Assembly: GCA_026545765.1 (NCBI GenBank) | Contig: CM048842.1 | Location: forward strand, 20,920,667 to 20,984,666 | Origin: Plantago major | Taxonomy: Eukaryota; Streptophyta; Magnoliopsida; Lamiales; Plantaginaceae | Length of the DNA stretch: 64,000 nucleotides | Direction of reading: 5' to 3' | Shown: positions 33,119-44,275 of the stretch, in pieces | Layout: every line of letters begins with the position of its first letter | Position numbering within the stretch: the stretch's first letter is position 1 | Notes under the pieces: generated by a model | Seen by the model: only the letters and a program-made list of their open reading frames with translations | What the model was told of the DNA's origin: nothing | The model's database searches: none | Program-made: the position numbers and the translations under genes

Positions 33119-33864
33119 CCATGTGTTAGGAAATTTGTTAGATATTTTGTTAGAAATATCTGTTTAGATTTTGATCAGCAACATGATGACGTATCTTAGT
33201 TTAAGAAAGGTGATTAGTACTCTTGGTTCACTTGAACATTGTAAAAGAAGAAACCCACTTAGTATGATAGTCTAGCTAATCTTGTATAGGATGTTAGGTC
33301 TCAAAATGTAATTTTTATTTTATGAAGAGAAGACCAAGAAGAAGACATCCAAGCAGAACAAGTTCAACAACATTGAATATTTGAAGACTGCACAAGATTA
33401 CTGAAATGTTTTACAGATACCTGTGATAAGATATCAGAAAGACACAATTTGGTTCTAAAATGAACAAGTGTTTTAAAGAGATATCTGAGAACTGGAAGGT
33501 TTCTGAAAACCAGAAAAGTGCCCACAGATATCTACTCTCAGATACCTTGATCTTTAACCACATTTCTGAAAAAGAAATATATTGCAACAAAGTTGTTTCA
33601 ATAAAGTGGTATCTGAAGATTGAAGACAAGGACGTGCAAAGAATCAGAGAAATCTGATAATACTAGTCTCTGATACAATGTATAGTTCCGTTGGCACTAC
33701 AGGACAAAAGTATAGTACAATGCATTAAATGCACGGACAGAGATGTCGAACGAAGTAACGGGCTTCAAGAAGAAGACAAACTCACATAAGATTATACACA
33801 GATATCAATAGTTTGAATTTGATTTGAGCCTAACGGATACTATTCAAACGGCACTCAAATTCAT

Positions 33865-33873
33865 CTATAAATA
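33865..33873 (+). promoter_or_regulatory. LTR TATA box
   Basis: CTATAAATA, conserved in sequence and setting (ATCAACACTTAGA follows) in the LTRs at 7050-7058, 48193-48201 and 60779-60787. It probably sets the start of the genomic transcript about 30 bases downstream. Confidence 0.65.
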
Positions 33874-34264
33874 TCAACACTTAGACTGCTTGAGAACACA
33901 CCTTGAACTCCATAAACACGCTGAACACCTTACTCTCTCAAAGCAAACTACTTATCCTCAAGCTTTCTGTTGCGACCAAAGCTCTTGATCTTCAGTAGCA
34001 CTAAAGTTCTAAGTGTCCTGATCCTAAACAAGCACTGCTATTTGTGAAAGTGTTGAATCGAAAGATCAAGTATCTGAGATTCATTCTCTTGAACAATTAT
34101 CATAGACTTGGGTCAGTAAAATGAACAAGATACCATACATTGCAAAGTGTATTAAGTATACTTGATTCACAGAGCTATCTGATTAACTGAAAAGTTATTA
34201 AAGAAGTTTATCTGACAACTCAAACCAAAACTAACACCATCACTGGAGTGGAGTACAGGAAGTA

Positions 34265-34420
34265 CTTAGTTTGAGAAACTAAGGAATAACTCCAAGGTTA
34301 TTGAGCACAGGAAGTACTTAGCTTGGGAAGCTAGGGAATAGCCCAAAAAGGTTTCGAAAGTGCAGAAGTACTTGGTGGAAAGCCGGGAACAACTCAGGGG
34401 GAACATTTGGTTGGGAACCA
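34265..34420 (+). repeat. Hairpin ladder in LTR leader
   Basis: Modules of about 52 bases, each with an AGTACTT word, a short inverted repeat and GGAATA(A/G)C. Here the hairpins are CTTAGTTTGAGAAACTAAG (34265-34283) and CTTAGCTTGGGAAGCTAGG (34317-34335), followed by weaker ones near 34372 and 34405. The same ladder is in every LTR of the family, downstream of the TATA box. Confidence 0.8.
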
Positions 34421-34768
34421 TTTGTTTAAGGAATCTTAGAATAGGATTTTTGTAAGGTGACCTCAATTATCTATTCTAGTGAATTCTAGGTCTTTGGAAG
34501 ACCGAAGTGGATTAGTTGGAGGATTACGCCACCTCCAGATACCACTATACTTGCTGTGTTATTTACTTTTCTGTACTTACATTTCAAAGAACACACACAC
34601 ACACACTTTAACTGCTTTCGCACTTATCTATCTTAAGTCTTCCAAGACTGAATCTAAGTATCGATATCTACACGTATATCTCGAGAAATAGTTTTATCGA
34701 CAAAAGTTTTAAAAGATTATTCACCCCCCATTCGCCTTTTTTACTTTGCCGTTATCCGGACCAACAAG

Positions 34769-34782
34769 TGGTATCGAGCGGG
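34769..34782 (+). other. Copia primer-binding site, altered
   Basis: TGGTATCGAGC lies three bases inside the LTR. It corresponds to TGGTATCAGAGC at 56756, the classical initiator-Met-tRNA primer site of plant copia elements. The missing A is part of the CAG-to-CG pattern and may not be real. Confidence 0.75.
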
Positions 34783-34881
34783 AGGTTCACAAGCCTTCAA
34801 GATCAACCTAGATCCCCAGATAGGTGAAGGAACTTTGTCCATTTTCGAGGACTATTTAATTTGTGTATTAAGTGTGCATGA

Positions 34882-36999
34882 ATGTCTCTGAGTGATGCAC
34901 CCGTTCTCAAACCAGAGAACTACGAGAAATGGAAAAATAACATGATGCTCCACCTTGAAGCCATAAGTGACGAAATGATCGAAGTGATAAAGAATGGCCC
35001 AATAGTTATTCAACAACTTAAACAAGTCATGGAGGTTTCTAATGGTAGAGACAGAGATCAAAGCGAAGGATCTTCACAAACTGATGCGTCAACAAGTGGG
35101 AGATCTATTAGTCCAGTTATTTACGAACCAAAGCCCAGAGAACTCTGGACATCGGAAGATGCCAAGAGAAATCGTCTAGATGGTCAAGCTCGTAATATCA
35201 TCATCAGATCGACACCTGAGCACATACAGTGTAAACTGTGGGGTGCTAAACAAATAAAGTCGCAACCGATTGAAGAAATCACGAATCGAGAAAACCAAAG
35301 AAAACAAGTTCGAAGTTCTCAAGTTGAAATTTCAAAATTTCAAACAAGGACCCATCAAACTGGAAGAACTTGATTTCAGATTTACCACTCTCATGAGTGA
35401 TATGGCAGCACTTGGGGAAAGCAACAGATACTCCCAGTCAGAAAAGATTAAGACTATTGTCAGAAGTCTTAACCACAATTGGGAGCATACTAAATTCTTT
35501 TATTTTAACCAAGGAATGCCAAATATCACTCCAGTGGAACTCTTCTCACATCTTGCTACGGTTGATTATGAGACAACACAAAGAGAATAAACAACTGAAA
35601 AGTTGCAGAATATTGCTCTAGTTGCTCAAGGAACTTCTGAAAAGAAGAAAAAGCAAGGAAGAGACTGAGGATGCTCTTGCTGCAAAGCAAATGAGCAAAT
35701 ATGTCAGTCGAGAAATTGAGAGAAGAAAAGCCAAAGAGAAGCTGAAAAAGCATCTAGGCTCAAACTATCACTAGGAACCTGTTCCCTACTCAAAGTGAGC
35801 CTCTTTTTTTCTATTTTATACAAAAATATGCAAAGCTCGCTGAACAAGCCAGCTCAGAAAGCATCATGTACTGAGGAAGTAGAAATTGGAAACGATATCT
35901 GTTTCTATTGTCAGAAACCTGGTCACTTCAAGAAGGATTGTCCTGCCTTCAACAAACTAAGGACAGGTGACAAGAAAGATAGAAGAATCTTCAGAAGAAG
36001 CCAGAAAACTTTATTAACTGAAGAAAGAAAGAAAATCCAAACTCAACTGGATGCTCTAGACGTTGAGACAGATTCTGAAGATGACAATTCAGTTGACTCA
36101 ACCTTACCATCACCAGAATTATGTGGAGCTACTCATGATATAATCAACTTCGGCCTCAAGAAGAATGAAATGTGTGGAGTTGCTGAAATTGACGGTCCAG
36201 ACATCTCTCACATAGAAATCATCTTATGGTCGATGAGGTAACACATACTTCTTGTTATACTTATGAAAGTGATGAAGAAGAAATAAAAGATCTAGAAAAT
36301 CTCAGGAAAGAACTTGACATCTATGAAAGAGAATTTCTAATGATCCGAGCTAGAGCCGAAAATCTTGAAGAAGAAAAGAATTCTCTTGCAAAGGAAAATT
36401 CTCAATTAGTTAAGATATCTGAGAAAAAGGATGCTGAAAATGCATTTCTCAAAGCTCAGATATCTGAGACTGAAAAGTCACATAAAGAAGCAATGGCTAA
36501 ATTACGAAAGAAATATGAAGATCTTCTTCCTGAGAACAAGGAACTCGAAAAGAAAGAATTATCTTTTCAATCTTTTGCCAAAGCTAGTGACACTCTTACT
36601 GAAGTACAATCTTACTTAAGAGATCCTTCAGAAAAGAAAGGACTTGGGCTGAATACACAGACAGATTGTTCTATCACTCTGAATAAGAGTGAGGAAAGAA
36701 GAACATTTATAAGTACTCAGCAAGATGGTTCCCATGCAATCTATAGTATCGGTCAGAAGACGAAGATTGTTGACAAAGGAAAGGCGATGACTAAACCTTT
36801 GTGGGAAAAACAAGTCAAAAACAAAACTGTTGGGCACGTCTCTGAAAAGAAACACAACACTGAAAAGTGTAAACACCCACAGTGCTATGTCTCTCAAAAG
36901 GGTAGAATTGCAGTTGCTGGCAAATTCTCCCATGTCACTTTTTCTGGAAAGAAATTGGACCAACCAGAGACTAGCAAAGCCGAGAAAAGATCTCGATAG
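34882..36999 (+). pseudogene. Copia gag with zinc knuckle and coiled coil
   Basis: Begins MSLSDAPVLKPENYEKWKNN, a UBN2-like copia gag. Frames at 34882-35373, 35270-35590 and 35795-36241 together cover it, with breaks near 35260, 35590 and 35775. A CCHC zinc knuckle (CFYCQKPGHFKKDC, bases 35900-35941) would bind genomic RNA. The frame at 36226-36999 then gives a long coiled coil (LENLRKELDIYEREFLMIRA, EEEKNSLAKENSQLVKISEK), as described for gag C-termini of sireviruses. Since the LTRs are nearly identical, some breaks may be sequence errors rather than mutations. Confidence 0.85.
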
Positions 37000-37429
37000 C
37001 TTCAAGTGCTCAAACGGTATTGGCTATAAAGGCATCGGAAACAACTTGCTCATGAATACAAACAGAGCAAGAACGATGGCTAAAGGCTAGAATTGCTCAA
37101 AGCAATTATCGAAGTGGAAGTTGAATCAAGCCACCGAAAATCAATACCGTGGCTAGAAGAAATCCAAGGAAAGGCAAGTTTGAAAAGCAAACTCGTAAAC
37201 TGACAGTATCCGAAAGCACCAAATGGAGCACCTAGGAACACACCAAGGAAGAAAATAATTCTTAATAATGATAATCATTCAATTAGAATTCTCCTTATGT
37301 TCCTATCGACAAAAGAATGTTCCAAGGAAATTCATTCAAAATGGATTCCTACCGAAGATTGTTTAGTCCCGATGGTTCCAATCAGAATTGAGAACCTAAT
37401 CTCTGCTTCCTGTCAGGTGCGTAATGCTT

Positions 37430-37705
37430 CCGACTAAAGCACAATGGCTATTTGATAGTGGATGCGAAAGCACATGACAGAGACAAAGCAACTGTCGACA
37501 TAAAGCTTGCAACAGGACCGATATCGATTTCGAGGAGAATTAAATCCTCTCGGGATTTGGCAACGCTAAGTTGGGAACATTAACAATCACCGACGTACAC
37601 ATGTTAAGGATTTGAAATATAATCTATTTAGCATGAGCCGGTTATGCGACAAAAATTCAAAGCAAAATCGCAAACTAATTGACAATGAGTCAAAGCAGAT
37701 CTTAG
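37430..37705 (+). pseudogene. Copia protease, heavily broken
   Basis: The active-site segment W-L-F-D-S-G-C is readable at 37445-37465, with GAT AGT GGA at 37454-37462. Downstream words match copia protease (HMTG-like, IKLATGP-like, NLFSMSRLCDK-like), but the frame changes every few dozen bases. This is one of the densest zones of CAG/CTG-to-CG-like changes (36960-37700). Confidence 0.7.
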
Positions 37706-38714
37706 TTGCTTTCCGGAAAGGTAGTCTTTATGTTGCCGATTGGGCCTCGCCACAATCAAGAATGTCTCATGGTGAGTCAATCAGGTGACACAGAAGAGCA
37801 CTGGTTATGGCACAAGAGAATGAGTCACTTGAATTTCAAAACTCTGAACAAACTTGCCAAGAAAGAATTGGTGGTTGGCCTTCCCAAAACATCTTTCAGA
37901 AAGGATGGTATCTGTTCTGCATGTCAGATGGGGAAACAATCCAAAATCTCTTTCAAGTCCAAAACTAGACACTCTAATGTTAGACCACTGCAACTACTAC
38001 ATATGGATCTTTTTGAATCATCTGTAACTAGTTATGCAGAAAGAAATATGGTCCGTTGTTGTAGATGACTTCTCAAGATTCACTTGGGTTGTCTTTCCAA
38101 ACACAACTGATGCCGTGGTGGAGATACCAAACTTGCTGAAAAAGCTTGAAGTCATGAAAAATGACAAGGTATCTGCAATCAGAACAGACCATGGTACTGA
38201 GTTTGTCAACCAGTACATAAAGGAGTTTTGTACCTGCAAAGGTATACAACACCAACTTTCCTCTGTAAGAACACCTCAACAAAATGGTGTTGCAGAAAGG
38301 AAAAACAGAACCCTTAAAGAAGCTGCAAGGACAATGCTAGCCGACACTGAAATAAGTGAAGTTTATTGGGTCGAAGCTGTAAACACAGCCTGCTACACTC
38401 AGAACAGATGTTTGATAAACAAACACCATAACAAGACCCCTTATGAAATCTTGGTTGGTAGACCCCCTAATATTAAACATCTGAAAGTGTTTGGTTGTAG
38501 ATGTTTAGTTCTTAACAATGGAAAAGAGTATCTAAGAACATTTCAACCAAAGGCAGATGAAGGAGTGTTTCTTGGTTATTCTATGAATAGCAAAGCTTAC
38601 AGAGTTTACAACAAAAGAACAAAGAAGATTGAAGAATCGCCCATGTTGTATTCTATGAAGAAAGCAAGAAATCACCCCTTGATGATGAACTCTCAGAAAG
38701 GTTCAAGGAACTAA
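37706..38714 (+). pseudogene. Copia integrase
   Basis: The pre-integrase zinc domain is seen as HLWHKRMSHLN-like H-H and CSACQMGK (C-C) in the frame at 37706-38068. The core at 38034-38714 carries the first aspartate (VVVDDFSRFTWVVF), the second (RTDHGTEFVNQY) and the glutamate (TPQQNGVAERKNRT). NRCLINKHHNKTPYEILVGR and FLGYSMNSKAYRVYN follow. Inserts DNA copies into the genome. A frame break near 38035 joins the two domains; the DDE residues are intact. Confidence 0.9.
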
Positions 38715-39334
38715 TGTTAAAGGATTTTGAAGAAGAACCCTCAGAAAGGAAAAACATCATTATGGAAAGAGAGGATGACTCTGACGAAGAAAAACATGAA
38801 ATGCCTAGTAACAACCAGATGATTCTCAGACATGATGAAGAATTTCCTATGAGACTTCCAGAAATGGAAACTAAAGATGTTCAGCATAGAGCTAATTCTG
38901 GAAATGACCTCTCTGACAGGCATGTCCCAGAAAGCCCTCACACTGAGCAAGTGTCAGACATTCAACACCCTTCTGTAGTATAAAATGTCATAGACACTGA
39001 AGAAGTATCAAGTCATAATCATAGTGATTCACATTCAGATCACATAGATGTTGACCCTACTAGCCCCAAACCCATGATAAAATGGATCAAGGATCATCCT
39101 GTAAAGAATGTGATTGGACCAATCAATCAAGGTGTTAGGACTAGGAGAGCAATAGCCGAAAATGCTAATTCTCTCTTTGGATGTTTCATCTCAAACATTG
39201 AACCTAAAACTATTGAAGAAGCATTAAGAGACCAAGACTGGATCTCTGCAATGCAAGAAGAGTTGGATCAGTTTGAAAGAAACAAAGTCTGGAAACTAGT
39301 TCCATTTGTAGAAGGAATATCTGTAATTGGATGA
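38714..39334 (+). pseudogene. Copia integrase-RT linker
   Basis: Acidic and variable up to 39060, with a stop at 38982. It is then conserved (KWIKDHPVKNVIGPINQGVR, RTRRAIAENANSLFGCFISN), the segment that leads into reverse transcriptase. It matches 15709-16206 of the minus copy. Confidence 0.8.
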
Positions 39335-40080
39335 ATCTGGTGAAATAACCAGAAACAAAGCAAGGTTGGTTGCCAAGGGATTCACCCAGACTGAAGGTTT
39401 AGATTTTGATGAGTCATATGCACCAGTTGCCAGATTGGATGCAATAAGACTCTTTCTAGCCTTTGTAGCTCATAAAGATTTTAGAGTTTATCAGATGGAT
39501 GTCAAAAGTGCATTCTTGAACGGTGAACTTGCAGAAGAAGTTTATGTTGAGAAACCACCTGGCTTTGAAGTTTCCTCAGAAAGTAGAATGGTCTATAAAC
39601 CATGTAAAGCTCAGATGGATCAAATAGGCTCCAAGAGCATGGTATGACACTTTGGCCAAATACCTTCTGGAAAGTGGTTTCAAGAAAGGTGAAGTTGATA
39701 AAACTTTATTTACCTTAAATCATGATGGGAAACTACTCTTAGTTCAAGTATATGTTGATGACATCATATTTGGATCTAAGGACAAGCAACTTTGTAATGA
39801 CTTTGCAAATCTCATGAAAAGTAAGTTTGAGATGAGCATGATGGGAGAAATGAATTATTTTCTAGGATTGCAAGTCAAGCAACTCAATGATGGAATATTC
39901 ATTAGTCAAACAAAGTATGCAAAAGATATGCTCACAAAATTCAATCTTAAGCCTTCTGAAAAGAATGCTAAGATACCTATGAGCATTGGAACCAAAATGA
40001 CCTATACTAAATCAGATAAGAGTGTTGAAGAACATAAGTATAGGAAATTGATAGTTCACTACTTTACCTCACGCAAGTAG
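39327..40080 (+). pseudogene. Copia reverse transcriptase
   Basis: RVT_2-type domain: [40 protein letters not shown] and, in the next frame, VQVYVDDIIFGSK with the catalytic Y-V-D-D at 39751-39762, then MNYFLGLQVKQLNDGIF. Frames change at about 39330, 39640 and 40060. The minus copy is continuous where this one breaks at 40060, so the break is private to this copy. Confidence 0.9.
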
Positions 40081-40687
40081 ACTCGATATTCAATACGCGT
40101 TGAGTGTGTGCTAGATTTCAGACAAATCCGATGCAAACACACTACAACATTGCAATGAAAATATTAAGGTATGTAAAAGGTACAGTAGATGTAAGATTGT
40201 GGTATCCTAAAGAAAGCGGATTGAGTTTAGCTGGTACTCGACCGATTATGCCGGATCATCGCTGATAGGAAAAGCACCTCAGAACTTGTCTTCGGTACTA
40301 GACTTATCTCGTGGTTTAGCAAAAGCAAAACTCAATTGCAACTTCTACCACGTAGGCTGAATATATTGTCACGGTTGTTGTGCAACACAAATTCTGTGGA
40401 TACAACAACAACTTAAAGACTATGGACTCGATGAAGAGAAAACTCCCATTTTCTGTGACAACACAAGTGCTATTGCGATTACACAGAATCCTAAATTTCA
40501 TGCCAAAACAAAGCATATTGATGTTAGACATCACTTCATCAGAGACCATGTTGAAAAAGGCAATATAGAGATACTCAAGATTGGCACTGAAGACCAACTT
40601 GCAGATATCTTCACTAAGCCACTACAAGAAAGTAGATTCTTAGCCTTAAGACATAGTCTTGGACTAATGGAACTACCAATGAACTGA
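40081..40687 (+). pseudogene. Copia RNase H
   Basis: The first half (40081-40380) is recognisable only by alignment with 14441-14863: the S-D-A-D-Y active-site word is distorted to CTCGACCGATTATGCC at the DNA level. The second half is readable, including DNTSAIAITQNPKFH-, HIDVRHHFIRDHVEKG- and DIFTKPLQESRFLALRH-like segments, to the stop at 40685-40687. Confidence 0.8.
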
Positions 40688-40700
40688 AAAAGTTCAGGAA

Positions 40701-40775
40701 TCTGGAACGGGCATCCAGAGAAGAGGTAGCTGGAACGGGCATCCAAAGAAGAGGTATCTGGAACGGGTATCCAGA
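40701..40775 (+). repeat. Tandem hairpin repeats after pol
   Basis: Three units at 40701, 40729 and 40757, an exact period of 28 bases. The best is TCTGGAACGGGTATCCAGA, with stem TCTGGA/TCCAGA. They begin 14 bases after the pol stop. The minus copy has four units at the same place. Confidence 0.85.
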
Positions 40776-41277
40776 AGTCAAAAAGGCTAAAGAGCAAAAA
40801 GACAGCTTAAGATCTCTGAGACGGGAACTCAGATATCTGAATCACTCTATAAACGGGGAACAAAAAGGAGAATAGTACAACTATCTGCAGTCAACTACTC
40901 TCTTGAAATTCGCATTATCTCTATCTTGATGAAAAACTTGGAAAAATCCTAAGTATAAGACAGATTCAGATGCAAACAGTGTTCTTGGTCATACAAAAAC
41001 GTGATTCAGATAGCTAATAGCCAAAATTCATTAAATGGGCACAATTACACTTGTTGATTGTGATCATTGCTGAAGAAGCAATGGTGACCCTTGATGAAAT
41101 TAAGCGTTTGATCTATACGGTGGAAATTAATTCACAGTAAATAGTGGACTGTAAAAATTCTGACAAAGCCCACTTTGCATTTAATGCCGAACTAGCTTTT
41201 GCTCACGCCTGCTTGCAAATCACAGATACGTACACACAAAATCAATTTGTATGTATTTGTCTGTTGAGATTCTATTG
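40776..41277 (+). other. Spacer between pol and accessory gene
   Basis: About 500 bases without a credible frame. It includes a further inverted repeat (CTGAGACGGGAACTCAG near 40817) and stretches conserved with the minus copy at 13650-14150 (for example CTTGATGAAAT and AATTTTGGC words). It may hold promoter elements of the accessory gene. Confidence 0.5.
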
Positions 41278-41289
41278 CTATATATATAG
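41278..41289 (+). promoter_or_regulatory. Internal TATA-like box
   Basis: CTATATATATAG, about 190-200 bases before the accessory-gene ATG at 41480. It is conserved with 13638-13649 of the minus copy, including the following GGATTTTGGCAAAAGAAATC. A second TATA-like word (TATATAAAG) lies just before the ATG. Function is inferred only from sequence and position. Confidence 0.45.
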
Positions 41290-41479
41290 GATTTTGGCAA
41301 AAGAAATCACTTTCGCCTAATCCAAAATTTCCGACTTACACAAAAATAGCAAAACCTTCTCTTGATTCTCTGCAAACCTTCTACAATCTCTGCAAATCAA
41401 GATTAAGTTTTTCTGCAAAGAATTACTGAATCAAATCTCTTTCAAACACCAATCCAAATTCCCTACACTATATAAAGAG

Positions 41480-43417
41480 ATGGCCCCAAAGAATTCTTCC
41501 ACACAGAAATCTCAATCCTCCACTGGTACTGCTGAAAAGCAAGCACCAGAGTTGGTTATTGTGAACAACCGACTGGTAGGAGATTTTAATCCTGACCATT
41601 GGACTTCAAATCACAGAATGATTTGGGGTGGTGCCATGGTTAAGGAATACCTAACGGCTGCAATAGAGAACCAAGCCGAGAAGTCGATTCTTGACATGCT
41701 TGAAAAGGCACAAATCAAGGGTTTTCTATCTGCTCGCCCAAGTGGAATTTCATCACTCGATGTGTTGGAATTCTACAACAACTCCAGGATAATTTCCTGT
41801 GTTTCTAAAGGCACTGCAATAGTGTCTGTCAAAACCTCAGTCCAAGGAAAGGAAATCCTTCTGGACTTAACAACTTTCTGTAAGTTGTTTGAGTTTCAAA
41901 ATCTTAGAAAGGATTTTGAAATAAACACCAAGGATGATGATCTCCTTGAAGGTGTTAAACAATTCAGATGCGACGTGTGTGATCTTGAAAATCGATACAC
42001 CCACGAGTTCAAGCTTGTCGACATCCCAACCGACATCCGATGGTTCATCGATGTATCGCTTGCATGCTTCACAGATGCTTTGATGGTCTACAAGGAGGTG
42101 CTGACCAGATAAGCCAAGAACGATGGATCATGATGTTCTTGCTGAATCAACAAGACAAAAGGTTGGAAAACCCTTTTAACTGGGGAAAGTACGCCTTCAT
42201 GAAGTTTGTGAAGAAGATTCAAGGATTCGAGCCGAAGATCGCCAAAGGACTAGCTGAGCCAAAGGCCACAGTAGGCTATGGTCTGAAGATATGCTACTTG
42301 CTGGAGAAGCTTGGCATTGAGCTCAGAGAGACGGCTGAAATAGCCAACAGTAACCTACTCTACAAATATGAGTATACAAACTTGATGAAAAAGGTTACTG
42401 GGTCTCAGAAAGGTTCTAAGAAGCGAAAGTCTGAAAAGGTATCTGAAGAAAAGGTTGCGACCAAGAAGCCCAGAACTTCAAGAAAGAAGTCTGCTGGCAA
42501 ATCAGAAGACACACCCATTGAGGTTGTCGATTCTCAGATATCTGCAGGCCTTGCCGATGAACTGATAAAGGCAGATCAACTCATAAATGCTGCAAAAGAG
42601 TCATCAACTACTGAACAAGTAGACTCTACAAGAGAAAGTGCGTTCAGAAATGTTGCGACTAATGCAGAATGCCTTCTGATGAACTTATTAATGCTGCCAA
42701 AATAGGTGAAAAGCACCAAGCCCCATCTGTAGAAATCGCAGGAGTAATGGACCAATCAGTTCCCAATGCTGATGAGAGCTCTAACGATGAAGATGATGAA
42801 TTAGTCATCTCTCAAGTCCTAGAAAGAACAAAGAGGGCTAAGGTTACTGTAACAGTAACTGATGATAAGGTTTCTGAAGGAAAACCTACACCTCAGGTTG
42901 CTGAACAAGCACCTATAGCAAAGGTTGTTGGTGCAAACACATCATCAGGGAACGTTTCTTACGCACAACTTCAAGAAGCCCTGATGAGTGGTAATTTAGT
43001 GCCGCGATCGATGAAAATGCCACATCTAAAAATCTGGAAGAACACTCTACTGACCGATCTTCTGCTTCCAGACAACCACAACAACCACAAAAACAACAAC
43101 CACAACAGCCACAAGTGGTTGATGAAATGGTAAATGAACTCCATTTCGAATTACCAGCATTACAACACGCTGAAGAAAATCCTGCAAAAGAGCAGGTTCC
43201 CCAACTCGACAAGAGGGATCAAACTGAGACATCCACTCAGAATGATCAACCAGGGGAGGCATCTGAGTTGCACACTCAGGAAAGGTGTGAAGTACCTAAA
43301 ACTTCAAACAAAGAAGCTGTACTGGAACAAGAAGACCAAAGTATAAAAGGGTCACAAGTTCCAGAGACCAATCAGCCTGACAATGCTTAGGTAGCTGAAT
43401 GGTTTAACTCCTACCTT
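41480..43417 (+). pseudogene. Accessory gene, N-terminal exon(s)
   Basis: ATG at 41480 opens 210 codons (MAPKNSSTQKSQ, DHWTSNHRMIWGGAMVKEYL, LDVLEFYNNSRI) to a stop at 42112. The frame one base back continues at once with QISQERWIMMFLLNQQDKRL, NPFNWGKYAFMKFVKKIQGF, basic KKRKSEKVSEE and KKPRTSRKKSAGK, then DELI-type repeats. The frames at 42669-43133 and 43115-43390 continue with EQAPIAKVVGANTSSGNVSY, a Q/N/H-rich tract and EVPKTSNKEA. The shift at 42112 occurs in all three copies. Those near 42700 and 43000 are private and lie in CG-rich change clusters. No signal peptide is visible; the basic clusters look nuclear. Confidence 0.65.
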
Positions 43418-44275
43418 GTGAAAAATTTTATGCTTGTATATCTTGTTACTTAAATAAAAATTCTTTGTTACAGGCTGAGTTAGAAATACAGAAACAAGAG
43501 GAAGCTGGAAAGCTTGCCTCAGAAATTGAGAAGGAGGTTATCCCAACCTCGCCTCTTAAGAAATCTGAAATGCACTACGTGTGATAATTGATTCTTAAGA
43601 TAACACTTTTCAGTCATTTGTCTATGTGCTTAATCATTTAAAGTAAATGCTTCTAACAGGCTCCAACTAAGAAAGAGGAAGATAAGGCAGAAATGCCAGA
43701 GACGAACCCAGAGACCGACAAGATTTCTGAAGAACACATCATTGAGCCTTCTAGCATGAAGGTACATGAAAAATGAGTGATAAGTATTCTTCATCATGGG
43801 TTATCCTAAACTTCTTCTAGAAATATTCAATACTTTCTACTTATAGGCTCATTCAGAAGTAGAAATGCAAAGGGAAAAAGTTGCGACATCCCCTGCATCA
43901 ATGGAAATTGATGAAGCTCCCAAGGCAACATCACATGAAAGAATACCAGAAACTGAGAAAGTTTCTGAGAAAATGACTCTGAGCTTCCTATTGAGGAAGT
44001 AAGTCCAAAACTCAGAACTCATTAAAGCATTTTTGCACAAATTCTTTCAAATAATTTCCTAAGTATTGTATTAATCTTAATTCTCAGGTTCAAGAAAGAA
44101 AGGTTGATGAGGACCAGACTTCCAAGTCTCCACCTCACAACAAGATATCTGAGACACCAATTGTCTCAGTAGCACAAGTCTCGAGCTCAAGTACTTACTC
44201 GTAACTTTAAACTAAACCGCACTTCCACTCAGATATCTACAAAAGTTTTGAAGCTCACAAAACTCTTTCTTTCAG
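43418..44275 (+). pseudogene. Accessory gene, introns and duplicated short exons
   Basis: Candidate introns: 43418-43473 (56 nt), 43579-43659 (81), 43762-43846 (85), 43999-44087 (89, donor GTAAGT) and 44191-44275 (85, donor GTACTTAC). Acceptors are TTTGTTACAG, CTTCTAACAG, CTACTTATAG, TTAATTCTCAG and TTTCTTTCAG. Exons between them are 105, 102, 152 and 103 nt; the first two keep frame. Exons 43660 and 43847 share the pattern PET(x)nK(I/V)SE, as in the minus copy. Introns lie in the sense of the genomic RNA. Confidence 0.65.

Larger units (their letters stand above)
33124..34766 (+). mobile_element. Copia 5' LTR
   Basis: A 1,643-bp LTR, TGTTAGGAAATTTG to GGACCAACA. It has a TATA box CTATAAATA at 33865-33873, hairpins at 34265-34283 and 34317-34335, and a C-tract near 34722. 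Clusters of changes against the 3' LTR sit around 33750, 34360 and 34640-34760, nearly all at CAG or CTG words. Confidence 0.92.
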
